From Turritopsis dohrnii (lineage: Eukaryota; Cnidaria; Hydrozoa; Anthoathecata; Oceaniidae), in the NCBI GenBank assembly GCA_027922465.2, contig BQMF02000135.1, positions 558,001-622,000 of the forward strand: 64,000 nucleotides of DNA. Reading direction: 5' to 3'. How positions within the stretch are numbered: the first letter of the stretch is position 1; each line of letters starts with the position of its first letter. Positions 10,201 through 19,790 of this stretch are shown here, in pieces. The notes below the pieces were generated by a model. The model was not told the DNA's origin. It searched no databases and saw only the letters and a program-made list of their open reading frames with translations. Both the position numbers and the translations under genes were made by a program.

Positions 10201-12596
10201 GTAAGCTGTTTTTTTCCCCTCCACACACTTTTTTTTGTAAGAACACGAGTCTCAGATTTGGCCAAAAAAATAAGAACAAAATAACAAGGCTCAAATCATT
10301 ATTCCAAAAATTAAGAACAGCCTGAGCCTCAATTTTCTCGTAAAATAAGAACAATTCATGGTGTGAATTCTCTCACTGTAAGAACAAAATGAGGCTGAAA
10401 TTTGAAACTGTGTTCTTAAAGCTAAGAACGAAATGGGAACAATTCAGGCTGGAAGAGGCTCAAAAAATAAGAACAGTCAGCCTCAGGTCAGATTTTACTG
10501 GTTCTTATAAAAAAAAAGTGTGTATACCATTAAATGTTCTTGTACGATTATTCAGCATCCAAGAGGACAGTGAATTTTCTGATCCATGCTTGTCCGATTG
10601 TTATTGCACAATGAGAATCAACCTTACTGTGATCTTTACTAGTCTAGACAAGTAAAATAGGTATTGTTCTAATAAACTTATCACTTGCAACCAATCCATG
10701 ACAGTGTATTGTGTACTTGTATGATGATTGGAAAGAGGGTCTGCAAAAAAGTTTACATATGGGAAAATATTTTGAGTGTCAATTAGATCTGGTTAATGTG
10801 TCTCAAACACAAAAATCTTACTAGAATGACAGCTATCTTTACTTTTACTGTGTCAAATATTCTCGTTTGTAATCTTGGACTTTTTTTATGTCTGCAGAGT
10901 AAATTTTAACAAGTTTCACAGGTTTTGTGTTCTGTTATTGTTCCATTGAGTTATAATAATGAAAAGTGACTGAGGTAATGTTCCTTAAGAAACAGTAATT
11001 TTTGTCCCCAGGAAAAGGCAAAGGAAATAAGCAAGCTAAACAGCCCAAGCAAGAAACTCAGAAAGCATCAAATGCTGATAAAAAACCTGCAGAAGCTGAA
11101 AAGCCTGCTGATGCTGCTCCCAAGCCTAAAAAAGATTATTTTGCTGATGTTCCAGCAAGGTAAGTTTATGTTTTCAGAATTTTAATGCTGTTTTATTATC
11201 ACTTGCATACGATACCTTTTATTTTATTTATGTATGACATTGGAAATCTTTCTTTGTTTTGTAGTTCTTTCGTATTGGACGATTGGAAAAGACAGTATGC
11301 CAATAACGACGATGTCCAAATCTCCTATGATTTCTTATGGAAACATTTTGACCCAAATGCATACAGCTTTTGGTATTTCAAGTACAAGTATCCTGAAGAT
11401 AACGATATGGATTTTAAAGCAAGTAACTTACTGGATGGCATGCTTCAGCGAGTTGAAGCTTTAAGAAAACATTCACATTGCATGGGTGCCACATACGAAC
11501 AAACCAAAGATGGCAAGACTTGTTTTGGAGTTGAAGGTGTTTGGTTGTGGAGAGGAACCACATTAGTGTTTGAGGTAAACTACTTTATGACTACTATTGG
11601 ATTTGTAGATTAAAATTTTTTCCGATCATCATTGCATTCACAGTGTGCCTGTTGAACACTAATGGCGGTTTTACACTTCAAGAAGTTTTCCAAGGATATG
11701 AAAATTTTCTGCAGTCAGAACAGAAAAAGTTTCAACTGTTAATTTCCACACCTTTTTGAGAATGGAAAATTTTCTTTTCTTTCATTTTAAGTTTTGCAAA
11801 ATATGGTTTATCTAAATATACAACAATAAAAATCTTCTTACTAAGAAATATAAGAAGAAAAATCTATCAGAATCTGCAGAAAAGAGAGAACCAATAGTAG
11901 GAGCATCTGAGCGATTTGTCGTTTACGTTTGTTATTTAGTAGTGATGCGAAAACAACTGAATCAGCCAAAAATCGTTTATTGGCTGATATTTCACTGTTT
12001 TCCCTTTCCGTCCAACATCAGTCTTCATTGTTTATATGTAGTTACCTAGTTGTGATAAATAGCTATGGTTTTCGATCATCAAAAGTAATTTTCATTCTGT
12101 TTTTCTGTGTTGTGCTGTGATCATCCGAAGCGACGATTTTTAAAGAAATGTATTCATGCTGCAAACAATATAAATAACACATTTTGATTGGCTCCTTAAA
12201 TTTCATCACCTGTTTTCTGTCAGGAACGAACAGAAAAAGTTGAACTCCACTCTACTTTCCATTCAGAACGAAAAGGAAAAATTTCTGTTCACGCGGTGTT
12301 TGCGCATGCTCAGTAGCTTTTCCTTTCTGTCTGTTCCTGTCCGCGGAAAAAAGTTTTGAAGTGGAAAACCGCTTTAACAATAGTACGTAGAATTTTTGAA
12401 TTTGAAGCTTTTCTTGAAATTCTTATAGCGAAATGTCGATGATTGGACCAAAGATTCTCCTAACTTCGAGTTTACAAAATTAGATCCTGTCAATAATGAA
12501 GACGACAAAGACTGCGTGGAATGGTGTTACATGTTTGAAGGAAAATGGAAGGGAGGTGAAGGCAGAGAACCAGATCAATTTAAGGAATTGCGCTAG
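1207..12596 (+). CDS. EEF1G: Translation elongation factor 1 gamma (eEF1B gamma), seven coding exons
   Basis: The product is the gamma subunit of the cytosolic eEF1B guanine-nucleotide exchange complex, which recharges eEF1A during translation elongation. Exons are 1207-1218, 1308-1457, 2635-2988, 6791-6959, 11012-11159, 11265-11574 and 12429-12596. They join in frame (1311 nt, 436 aa), close to the 437 aa of human EEF1G, and all introns are GT-AG. Residues 1-80 form the thioredoxin-like GST N domain (starts MVSGTLYTYP) and about 90-210 the GST C domain ([12 protein letters not shown] at 149-160). A Lys/Ala/Pro-rich linker follows, then the conserved C-terminal EF1G domain from about residue 278 ([12 protein letters not shown]), ending in a Trp-rich block. 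The 12-nt first coding exon is chosen because it alone supplies an in-frame Met at the expected spot. Introns 2, 3, 4 and 6 are full of transposons. No break is seen. Confidence 0.97.
1308..1457 (+). CDS. EEF1G: EEF1G exon 2 (GST N domain)
   Basis: 150 nt, phase 0/0, acceptor TTGTAG, donor GTAGGA. It encodes residues 5-54, ending FLKKFPLGK, the conserved lead-in to 'VPAFE' in exon 3. Confidence 0.95.
1740..2032. mobile_element. MITE with ~34-bp terminal inverted repeats (intron 2)
   Basis: Left end GGGCGACCATCAATAATATG and right end CATGTTATTGATGGCCGCCC are near-perfect inverted repeats extending about 34 bp into the GTTGCGTTCGGGTCC word. The inside is non-coding, with several CGGGTTTTT/AAAACCCGAC words. 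Target duplication unresolved. Confidence 0.65.
2635..2988 (+). CDS. EEF1G: EEF1G exon 3 (GST N/C domains)
   Basis: 354 nt, phase 0/0, acceptor TTTTAG, donor GTGAGT. It begins VPAFEDSQG and carries [11 protein letters not shown] and [12 protein letters not shown], hallmark EF1-gamma GST segments. It encodes residues 55-172. Confidence 0.96.
3744..4665. mobile_element. Non-autonomous DNA transposon, TIR CAGGCCTTGTCATAA, 6-bp TSD
   Basis: Exact 15-bp terminal inverted repeats CAGGCCTTGTCATAA / TTATGACAAGGCCTG are flanked by direct repeats GGGTCT at 3738-3743 and 4666-4671. Subterminal CG-rich words (GCGCGCGA-like) occur at both ends. No transposase ORF. The CAG...CTG ends recall hAT elements. 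It is nested in the 3056-5349 element. Confidence 0.75.
4852..5263. mobile_element. hAT-like MITE with 5-bp TSD and TCAGGGAAA repeats
   Basis: Ends CAGGGTTCACAGC and GTGCTATGAACCCTG are inverted repeats flanked by AATCA at 4847-4851 and 5264-5268. GTCAGGGAAA recurs about eight times near both ends, as expected for subterminal transposase-binding words. The 5-bp duplication fits the hAT5 subgroup. Confidence 0.75.
5457..5599. mobile_element. Short MITE, TIR GGAACTAAATTTTG
   Basis: An exact 14-bp inverted repeat occurs at 5457-5470 and 5586-5599, with related internal words (GCGGGAATTTAAT). Target duplication not resolved. Confidence 0.4.
5617..6502 (-). mobile_element. Non-autonomous Helitron, full length, in EEF1G intron 3
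   Basis: On the minus strand it starts TCTATATATTAATAACCGAT and ends GCCTTGGCGGCTAG, i.e. 5'-TC and 3'-CTAG. An imperfect GC-rich hairpin lies just upstream of the end. It is flanked by A (5616) and T (6503), the AT target that Helitrons use. No Rep/helicase. It is a solo relative of the tandem units at 31268-34309. Confidence 0.85.
6791..6959 (+). CDS. EEF1G: EEF1G exon 4
   Basis: 169 nt, phase 0/1, acceptor TTTCAG, donor GTGTGT. It begins [10 protein letters not shown] and includes [13 protein letters not shown], a strongly conserved EF1-gamma segment. It encodes residues 173-228 plus the first base of the Gly codon finished by exon 5. Confidence 0.96.
7066..7502. mobile_element. MITE with 6-bp TSD and a GGTGGTG-rich core, intron 4
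   Basis: Ends TATGGAACGCCATAACTGCC and GGCAGTAAATAGCGTTCCATA (inverted, few mismatches) are flanked by CTCTAA at 7060-7065 and 7503-7508. The core, about 7216-7420, is a degenerate GTGGTGNTNTTTCGTT-like repeat. It gives a long spurious reading frame of Gly/Val that I do not call a gene. Confidence 0.7.
7509..8706. other. Intron 4 filler, nothing recognised
   Basis: AT-rich intron sequence without coding signal. It holds a short CG-containing patch (about 7695-7770) and a direct repeat GAACATGCTCAACTA at about 7806-7832. Confidence 0.4.
8707..9962. mobile_element. hAT-like element with 5-bp TSD and GCTGGAAAA subterminal repeats
   Basis: Terminal inverted repeats CAGGGTTGCCACT / GTGGCAACCCTG are flanked by TAAAG at 8702-8706 and 9963-9967. 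GCTGGAAAA-type words occur repeatedly at the left end (8722-8820) and near the right end (about 9927-9938). No transposase frame is recognisable in the 1.26 kb. Same end type and duplication length as the elements at 4852, 35957, 37221 and 55807. Confidence 0.75.
10224..10522. mobile_element. MITE with AAGAACA / GAGGCTC words, intron 4
   Basis: The ends form an inverted repeat: CACACTTTTTTTTGTAAGAAC on the left, and GTTCTTAT followed by an A run and GTGTG on the right. Inside, 'taagaaca' and 'gaggctc/gagcctc' recur. The element at 58222-58685 has the same design. Confidence 0.55.
11012..11159 (+). CDS. EEF1G: EEF1G exon 5 (linker)
   Basis: 148 nt, phase 1/2, acceptor CCCCAG, donor GTAAGT. 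It encodes the charged Lys/Gln/Ala/Pro-rich linker (residues 229-277) ending [10 protein letters not shown]. The sequence is identical to 23667-23814 in the second copy. Confidence 0.95.
11265..11574 (+). CDS. EEF1G: EEF1G exon 6 (EF1G C-terminal domain)
   Basis: 310 nt, phase 2/0, acceptor TTGTAG, donor GTAAAC. It begins [14 protein letters not shown] and contains FWKHF-like '[15 protein letters not shown]' and '[16 protein letters not shown]', matching the conserved EF1-gamma C-terminal domain. It encodes residues 278-381. Confidence 0.97.
11665..12372. mobile_element. MITE in EEF1G intron 6, TIR GCGGTTTTaCACTTCAA
   Basis: Left GCGGTTTTACACTTCAAGAA and right TTTTGAAGTGGAAAACCGC form inverted repeats about 27 bp long. 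The same element sits at 24320-25027 in the duplicate, so it was there before the duplication. Non-coding; target duplication unclear. Confidence 0.6.
12429..12596 (+). CDS. EEF1G: EEF1G exon 7 (C terminus)
   Basis: 168 nt, phase 0, acceptor TTATAG. It encodes [13 protein letters not shown]...[13 protein letters not shown] and ends in TAG at 12594-12596, matching the Trp-rich end of the EF1G domain. Confidence 0.97.
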   Translation, partial: RNVDDWTKDSPNFEFTKLDPVNNEDDKDCVEWCYMFEGKWKGGEGREPDQFKELR

Positions 12597-12628
12597 AGCC
12601 TGTACCTCATGAATAATTGAAATTTATG

Positions 12629-12634
12629 AATAAA
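12629..12634 (+). terminator. EEF1G polyadenylation signal AATAAA
   Basis: Canonical AATAAA 33 nt after the stop codon. The same hexamer follows the duplicated exon 7. Confidence 0.75.
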
Positions 12635-12944
12635 TTTATCTTCAGTCCGTTATGTTGTGCGTTCCTAATTATATATGTTTACCCATGCTTCCCTTTTTAT
12701 TGGTTTAATATGGCGATTTATGTGCCTTGGAGGTCTTGTTAGGTACATTACCCAGCCCTCTTCGTCCATACTATTCATCAAACATGTTTAGCCGTGAAAG
12801 ACAAAAGATTTCAATGTCCAAAATTTGTTGATGTTGAGCGGAATGAGCACTGGAAACGAGTAGTTTTGTAAAGAAGTCGCTTTTGTGAATACGGCGTCTA
12901 AAAGGTCGCGAAAAAATTGTGTCAGCAGTTTCTCGTGAGAAATT

Positions 12945-14556
12945 AGGGAACTTACGAAAGTACGACGGCAACGTGGACGACGACGTATAAGATATTCATC
13001 TTCAATGAATCACAAAAGAGCAGAAACTATACACTTGTGTTAAGAAGTTTATTTATAATGCCTATGAAGTGTGTTTTTTGAACTTTCAGAGGCAGAATCA
13101 TGAAGGAACCAAGGAAAATTTATCTGAAGTACTGCTATTCTCACGTTTTCGTTTTCAATACGACTTCAAAATATAACTTTTCACGTTGTGTGTAGAACGT
13201 GCAAATCTAATAACTAGCATGTAGCTTTAGCTAAAAAATGCCCCCGTGCTCAAGCATTCCAATGTGTACACACAGCAAGCTATACAACGGAAACAAAAAC
13301 AAATTTTTGTCCGAAAACTCAAAAAAATTCAGATGAATGTTTTTGCAAATCTTTACACAGAAACAAATATATACATTTAAACTTTTGTTAACATTGTATA
13401 AACTAAACACAATAAAAACAAGAAGAATTGTGAGCATGATCATTTCGAAATGGGAGATCAGATTTGAAAACTCTTTGACGGATGGTCTTCACGGTTTTTC
13501 ACTTACGTTGTAATTGAGTTAAACTTTCTTTAGGATAACTTTTTTTTTATTGATGCTAATATACCTTTCAAAAAGTGTTATAAAGGCTTAACAAGTAATA
13601 TCACAAAAGTATTTGCTACAAACAAAAGAAATGTGTGAACTGAAACCATGGATACGTATTTTATAATCAAAACAAGATTTGTTAAAGAAATTCTGTAAGA
13701 GCCAAAAGACAAAAAAACAAACTTTTTTTAAAAAAAAAAAATCAAAGAAAAAAATCCATTAGAAATCTGCGTTTTAAACTTTGATTCAAAACAAAAAGTA
13801 GCCAATGTTTATAAAAAAAACAACAAGAAAATGTAAAAAGATTTTACTGATCATGATCACACACTAAGTATGATTAGGTTTGGCGCGAGGAGGACAGTTA
13901 AAATAGAAAAACACGAAGAAAGACAATTTGTAATATAGCTTTCTTGCATACACAGAAATCCAATTAAAATCTTTGCCAAAAATTAGTGCGTTGAACAAAG
14001 TTTATTGAATGAAATATTTAGAGCTAAAACATATATATACAAAAATAATGATAAATTTCAGATTTCAAGCTGTGCTTCAAAATCCTTGTCGTTCACTTCA
14101 CTAAAACAACACAAAAGTAACACGAAAAATGTCCAAGCAATTTTAGCATACGATCTTCCTAAATAACATAGTATAATACAATAATAAATTAGGAAAGAGA
14201 TACGAAAAAACATTCTGTCTCTCCCACTTACAGTACCATGCTTTGAAGCGGAAAAAAAGCAAAGTCAGCTAATAATTGTATTCCACCGTGTAACGTGAAC
14301 ACGAAAGTTGGAGGATGAAGATGATGATGATGATGAACAAAATCGGAAACTGACATTCCCCTATCTCGTGAAACTACTATGCCTCCTCGCTCGCTTACGC
14401 TCGCTGCGGGGGCAATGATATCAGTAAAATTAAAAATATTTCCAATGGTATAGTGTGAATAGACTTCCATTCTAAAGCAAATCCATGGAGTAACGTGAAT
14501 CTTTTGTTTGTCTCGCGTCGTCGTCCACGTTGCCGTCGTAGTTTCGTAAGCTCCCT
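12945..14556. mobile_element. Long-TIR element (AGGGAmCTTACGAAA...), copy-1-specific
   Basis: Ends of about 41 bp are inverted repeats (AGGGAACTTACGAAAGTACG on the left; CGTAGTTTCGTAAGCTCCCT on the right, plus the shared GACGGCAACGTGGACGACGA core). A 411-bp, internally deleted relative lies at 25326-25736, at a different site in copy 2. The extra 1.2 kb inside (about 13212-14418) begins ATGCCCCCG and ends CGGGGGCAAT, possibly another nested insertion. No transposase found. Confidence 0.65.
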
Positions 14557-14830
14557 ATTTAGTGATCTTAAGCACTCGTAATTTTTTCAAAGAGGGGCGT
14601 TCATTAGAAAAAGATAAGAAAAGTTACCGGGTTTCAGTTAAAGTTATTCCCTATAGATACCAATAGATACTACAATTTAAAAACAGGAAACATGCAATAT
14701 GTTTTTTTTTCTTCATGTTTGAGTTCTAAACAAGAATGATATCGTCGTTTTCGTTTAGAGATCTCTCCTTATCCAACACCATAGCTGTTTTTTTGTTTTT
14801 TGTTAAAGCGTTAAATTTAGCAGGTACAAC

Positions 14831-15679
14831 TACCGTATTTCCTCTAATAAACGCCGCCCTCTATTAAACGCCTCACTTATAGCCGAACGTTTATAGTAAA
14901 CGCCGCCCTCTAATAAACGCCTCCCTCTATTAAACGCCGCATCCAAAACCTTGAATTTGTAATAAACGCCGCGGCGTTTATTAGAGGAAATACGATAGTC
15001 CAACTTCGCGTTTCCGCTTCCCTGTTACTTAGACAGTCAACTTGTTCTCCGAGCTTGCGCGTTTAGGAAATAGTAAATCAGATTCGATAACTCTACTGGG
15101 ACATGACCAACCAACTCCTCATCTTTCTCGTTTAAGAATCACATAATGGAGCTTTGTGATGAGTGGCTGGCATCCGGCGTCCACGAGTATACTGAAGCTG
15201 GAAATATGAAAGCTGCACCAAGACGTTTGGTAGCCTCTTGGATTTTGCAAGCATGGGGTCGGCTAGATAAAAGCCTCATCCAAAACTCATTTAAGAGTTG
15301 CGGATTGAATTTGAAAACCGATGGTAGCGAGGACAACTTAATCCATTGTTTCAAAAATGGTCAACCGTGCGCGTCGAAGGAGCAAACGCAGCTTTTGAAA
15401 GATGCAGATCTTCTTAACGAAAACCCGTTTCAAGCGACTGACTCGGACATTGATGAAACCAATAACGAGGACAACCTCGTCGATTTTGATGATGTCAATG
15501 ACGATTCGTTGACGTAGAACATTTGTAAACTTTTTGTCTGAAAATTTTTTTAAGTGAAGACAACTGCTATTTCTGAAATTAACGCCCCTCTCTTTTTAAC
15601 GCCCCTCTCCAATAAACGCCCCTTGAAGATTCGAAAAATTTTATAAACGCCTAGGGCGTTTAATTGAATAAATACGGTA
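14831..15679 (+). mobile_element. pogo/Tigger-like DNA transposon remnant, copy 1
   Basis: Ends TACCGTATTTCCTCTAATAA and AATTGAATAAATACGGTA are inverted repeats bounded by TA, the Tc1/mariner-pogo target. TAAACGCC words recur at both ends. The inside holds the C-terminal part of a pogo-type transposase (15146-15517). An equivalent occurs at 26279-27126. Confidence 0.75.
15146..15517 (+). pseudogene. C-terminal fragment of a pogo-type DDE transposase
   Basis: The 123-residue frame reads ELCDEWLASGVHEYTEAGNM, then LVASWILQAWGRLDKSLIQ, SFKSCGLNLKTDGSEDNLIH, and an acidic tail. The segment 'W....AW..I....I..SFK.CG.....DGSED' is characteristic of the C-terminal end of pogo/Tigger transposases (DDE_1 family), downstream of the catalytic core. 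The HTH and DDD catalytic parts are missing, so it cannot be active. Confidence 0.7.
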
Positions 15680-16021
15680 ATTGCATTATACATTAAATTT
15701 TTAGCGCGTTAATTTTATAAGGGGTCATATCATAAGGCGTTAATTTTATCTGCAAGTGTTTTATCTTTCAAGTGTGTCAGGCTTAGAGTAAGAAATAGGA
15801 ATGTATCTAGGTAGGCCCCTGAATGATTTAAATGATTTTATTATTTATTGTAACCTTTTACTGATTAATATAAGTTTATTTTTAACAATTTTATCTGCAT
15901 AATATATTCGAACTTTCTTTATAAAACCTCAAAATGTACTTTCTTAGACGCTTTTCACAAGATAATATCTTGAATGTTGACCCGTTTGCGCCTGGATCAG
16001 TTTGTTCCGTTAGAAAAAAAG
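15680..16021. other. GCGTTAATTTTAT-rich spacer
   Basis: Non-coding. The word CGTTAATTTTAT recurs here (15702, 15742) and again at 16588-16640, on both sides of the element inserted at 16024. This suggests an older repetitive element around it. Confidence 0.4.
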
Positions 16022-16023
16022 TA

Positions 16024-16565
16024 CCTTATCGGCCCTTTTTACGCCGGCCCTAATGTGGCGTTAATTTTGGTGCGCGGCGTTAAAAGGGCCGGCGTAAAAA
16101 GGGCCAAAAAAATGGAAATTTTTCAAAAGATCGGCGTTATTTTTTAAAGTTGAAATTTGGATTTGAACAAATGAAACAAACTTTAGATGTGAAAGAACTC
16201 TTTGGAGACAATGAGGAGTCAGATGAAGGGGAAGTTGAAGCAGAAATAGAGGTAGAATCAGATGTCGATGAGAGAATTAGAGAAAATAATGAAAGCATTA
16301 ATGAAAAAGAGGACGAAATAGCTGTAATAGATTAAGTCTTACGATGTATTAGATGATATATATTAGAAGACATTTGTAGTATAAGTTAAAATTTGAACAG
16401 AAAAAGTGAAAAATAGTGCTGAAAAATTTTTTTTTCTTTTTTACTTTTGAGGCGTAAATAACGGCCCTAAGTGGCGTTAAGGCAAAATCTTGGGGTGGGG
16501 GAATAAGGGCCGGCGTAAAAAGGGCCGGCGTTAAATTAGGGCCGGCGCAAAAAGGGCCGATAAGG
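16024..16565. mobile_element. TA-flanked short DNA transposon, copy-1-specific
   Basis: Ends CCTTATCGGCCCTTTTTACG and CAAAAAGGGCCGATAAGG are ~30-bp inverted repeats flanked by TA (16022-16023 and 16566-16567). Copy 2 has the uninterrupted site AAAAAAAGTACTTAGAA at about 27462-27478. Words GGGCCGGCGTAAAAAGGGCC recur at both ends. An internal 61-residue acidic frame (16150-16335, KELFGDNEESDEGEVE) resembles the tail of a pogo-like transposase but is too short to assign. Confidence 0.8.
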
Positions 16566-16696
16566 TACTTAGAATAGAAAACTCCGCGTTAATTTTATAG
16601 ACTTTGAAATCTGTTCACATGCTTCGCGTTAATTTTATTGAAAAAATAAGGTCAATGGTCCTCATTTGCGTTAACTTTCTTCGTGTTATTTTTCTA

Positions 16697-19505
16697 GGTG
16701 GTAGCAGGGGAAAAAATAGCCGTTTTTCAAAAAAAATTCAAAAATGGGTATAGTACATCTTTGAAATCCTTATTCTATCTACTTTCATTTAGCATAAGTC
16801 TCTATGATGATAAAAATCATTATTCTGCATATATTCCCCATTGAATGAGCATGAGTATTGATTATTGTACCTTAACAACGCCCTTAGCAACGCATTTCCT
16901 TGAATATCTAAAAAACTAGAAGGGTTAGGGCTTTCAAATTTTTTGTGTTTTAACCCGGGGGGCGTTATTTTTCTCTTTTACGGCTTTTTCGTACTATAAG
17001 TTATCCTTCAAAACCTCAAACAACGTTCTGAAATCAGAGCTCCTGGAGAGAAGTCAACGTTCTTGTGATTTTGCTCTTCAGTCAGAAATCTACACATATT
17101 ATTGCATAGGAAAGTATAAATTTGTTCAAAATGGGTTCTGGAAGTAGATATAATAATAAAAGATCGAGAAAAAGAAAAGGTTTTGCAGTTAAATCCACTG
17201 CAACAGCTATATATATATGAAGATGGATGTTCAACTTCGAATTCTGCATTGTCTGCATCTGCAAGAAAACTTTCATCGGATACTCCGGCTGATACAGCTG
17301 CTGTAACTATTTCTAGTGACTGTAATTTTGTTATGAACAGTGATCTCTTCATGTCACTTATATTAATGATTGGTCAATGCCCTGATTGTGCTGCTTCAGT
17401 CAATATTGAACACTTGGTTCAAGAGAGAATGGGCTTTGCACAGTTTTTCCAATTATCGTGTGTCGAATGTAAATGGAACATCAAATTTTGTAGTTCAAAG
17501 GAGTACAGTAGAACAGAATCAACATCTGGAAGAAAAGGATATGAAATTAATAGAAGGACAGTTGTTGCTTTTCGTGAGAACGGTCAAGGTTACACCGGGA
17601 TGAATACATTCTGTCGTTGGATGAATATGCCACCACCAATGGCAAAATCAACATTTGACGATATAAACAGTGCTATCCATAATGCTTACGTAGAAGTTTC
17701 TCATGAATCAATGAAGAATGCAGCATGTGATGTCCATGATAAGGTCTCTAATGATGGTCAAGAAGTTGTAAATACTAGGGTCAGTGGAGATGGATCGTGG
17801 CAAAAGCGAGGTTATTCTTCGCTCAATGGTGTTGTGACTTTAATTTCAAACGGAAAATGTATTGACAATGAAGTCATTCCAAAAAGTGTAAACAGTGTGA
17901 CAGATGGGAAAATAAGAAAGGCACTCAAGAATACACTAGTTGGAAAGCAGAACATCATTGTACAATCAACCATGAAGGCAGCGCAGGAGCGATGAAAGTT
18001 AATGGGTTGAAAAAAATGTTCAGTCGATCTGTTCTTCTATATAACCTGAGATACACTTTTTATATTGGAGATGGCGATAGCAAATCATATGAAGAAATTA
18101 CCAAACTGGACCCCTATCCTGGACATAAAGTGGAAAAAGGAGAGTGTATTGGTCATGTCCAGAAGCGGGTTGGTACACGACTTCGTTCAATTAAGAAGGA
18201 GTACAAGAAGAAAAAACTAACCGACGGTAAAGGTATTGGTGGCGGTAAAGGAAGACTCACTGACAAAGTAATGAATACCCTGCAAAATCATTATGGTATG
18301 GCAATAAGACAAAACACTGACAACTTATATGCCATGAGGAAGGCTGTTGTAGCTGTTCTTCATCACTCCACCAATAACCCCGACAGTGAAAAACGTCACC
18401 AGTTTTGCCCCCGGAGACCAGATTCATGGTGCAAATACCAGAAAGATAAGATAACTGGGGAAAAAACATACAAACAAAAAATGAGCATTGATCCTGCTGT
18501 TTCTAAGCTGATAGCACCTGTGTTTTTACACAGTGGCCTAGGTAATGAGACATTATTGGCTAAATGCTTACACGGAGAAACTCAAAATGTCAATGAATCT
18601 CTCAATAACATTATATGGGCAAGGTGTCCGAAACGGGTTTATGTTGGGAACAGCACATTAAAGACTGCTGTTGCTTCTGCAGTCATCTGCTTTAATGATG
18701 GGGCTAAGGGATTACTGCCAGTTTTTGAAAGACTTGGTATTGAACCAGGCTTTTATACAGTGGATGGTTGCACAAAGGCTGATACGGACCGTATTAAGCA
18801 AGCCAATCGTAAGTCAACCGATGGGACGAAAGGGAGACGTAAAACTCTGAGAGCCATTAGGAAAGGCTTTAATGATAAACATGAACTTGCTGAGGGAGAG
18901 ACATATGCTAGTGGATCATTTTGATAGTGTTAAAAAGTAATTTTATTCACATTTTTGTTCTGGAAAATTTTAAACTTTGTTTTCTCAATTTCGATTTTTA
19001 GCAAGATTTTCGATCTTCTAACAAAGATAACTTTTGATAGAGTAGAGCTTTCAATCTGAAATTTTGAACACAGTTTCCTTGCTATGTTTCAGATGTTTTG
19101 AGCGAAACCGTTTTTTAGATTATCAAGTTGGAATTGTTATGCTTGGATGAAAATGTGTCACTCTTTCACTTTTTTTTCTATTTTCGAGTTTGATGGCCAA
19201 CTGTGTTGCAACATTTATCTTTAAAAAAAATCTGCTTCGCTCAAAACATTTTAAAACTATTCAGGGACACTCTCTCAAAATTTGAAAAGGTTTGCATGTA
19301 CCAATAAGGAGATATTTTTGTTAAAAGATAGGTCATTTTTATGGTCAAAAATTCATTAATTATGCACGTGACTAGTGACGTCATAGGAATTTTTTTGAAA
19401 AAAATATTTTTTCCTGTATGTTTTCATATTAGTTACTAGACTTTAACAGCATTTGATGAAATTTCAATTTTTTCTGAAAAAAAGTGTTTTTCCCCTGCTA
19501 CCACC
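16697..19505 (+). mobile_element. Mutator-like DNA transposon with zinc-ribbon transposase
   Basis: 19-bp terminal inverted repeats GGTGGTAGCAGGGGAAAAA (left) and its complement (right) bound a transposase gene. The corresponding place in copy 2 (about 27590-27612) lacks the element and reads TTTTTCTTAGTGTTAAAATC. Copy 1 has ...TTTTTCTA and TTAAAATC around the element. A 3-bp TTA duplication and an excision footprint (GTG) in copy 2 is one reading; an empty site with small deletions in copy 1 is the other. Confidence 0.75.
17183..18924 (+). pseudogene. Mutator-like transposase, single frameshift
   Basis: Two frames (17183-17960 and about 17950-18924) make one DDE-type transposase. The first has a zinc ribbon (CPDC... 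and CVECKW, around residues 68-110) and the first catalytic-type block VSGDGSWQKRGYSS. The second resumes with INHEGSAGAMKVNG, FYIGDGDSKSY, the Cys/His block CPRRPDSWCKYQ and CLHGETQNVNESLNN. This order fits the animal 'Mutator-like transposase' family. The two halves are linked by a one-base frame change near 17940-17960, where frame 1 ends in an unrelated tail. All motifs are otherwise intact, so the break looks recent. It lies inside perfect terminal repeats. Family assignment is from recalled motif pattern. Confidence 0.75.
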
Positions 19506-19535
19506 TTAAAATCATTGCGAGTTAATTTCCTGGAA

Positions 19536-19656
19536 TCTTCTTATTATAATCCGCGATTGTGCATACCACTTTTATTTTAGACAGTGATATATTTTTACGG
19601 TCATCGTCTTCTTATGTGCGCGTAAAACCACGTAGAGGCGAGAGACACTTTTTTCA
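19536..19656 (+). mobile_element. 5' fragment of Helitron X1 in copy 1 (truncated by deletion)
   Basis: TCTTCTTATTATAATCC preceded by A begins a sequence that continues in copy 2 (27634 onward) as a Helitron; it also aligns with the 5' part of 40760-41317. In copy 1 it stops at TTTTTTCA and continues directly as AAACCCAAATTG, which in copy 2 is found only at 42257. Confidence 0.7.
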
Positions 19657-19790
19657 AAACCCAAATTGTAATGTTCTGAAAGGAAGAGGTAGGGAGTTTG
19701 TTTGTTTGTTTTTTTTTTAATTTTCTAGTAAATGTAGTTTCAAAATTTCAAAACCGATCAGATTTTATTATTTATTACTATTTCTACTAG

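Noticed and set aside
11929..12120. 63-residue ORF in EEF1G intron 6, identical in both copies
   Set aside because: It lies inside the intron 6 MITE. Conservation between copies only reflects the recent duplication.
14228..14470. His-rich 80-residue minus-strand ORF
   Set aside because: Derived from a (GAT)n tract inside the 12945-14556 transposon; no family resemblance.
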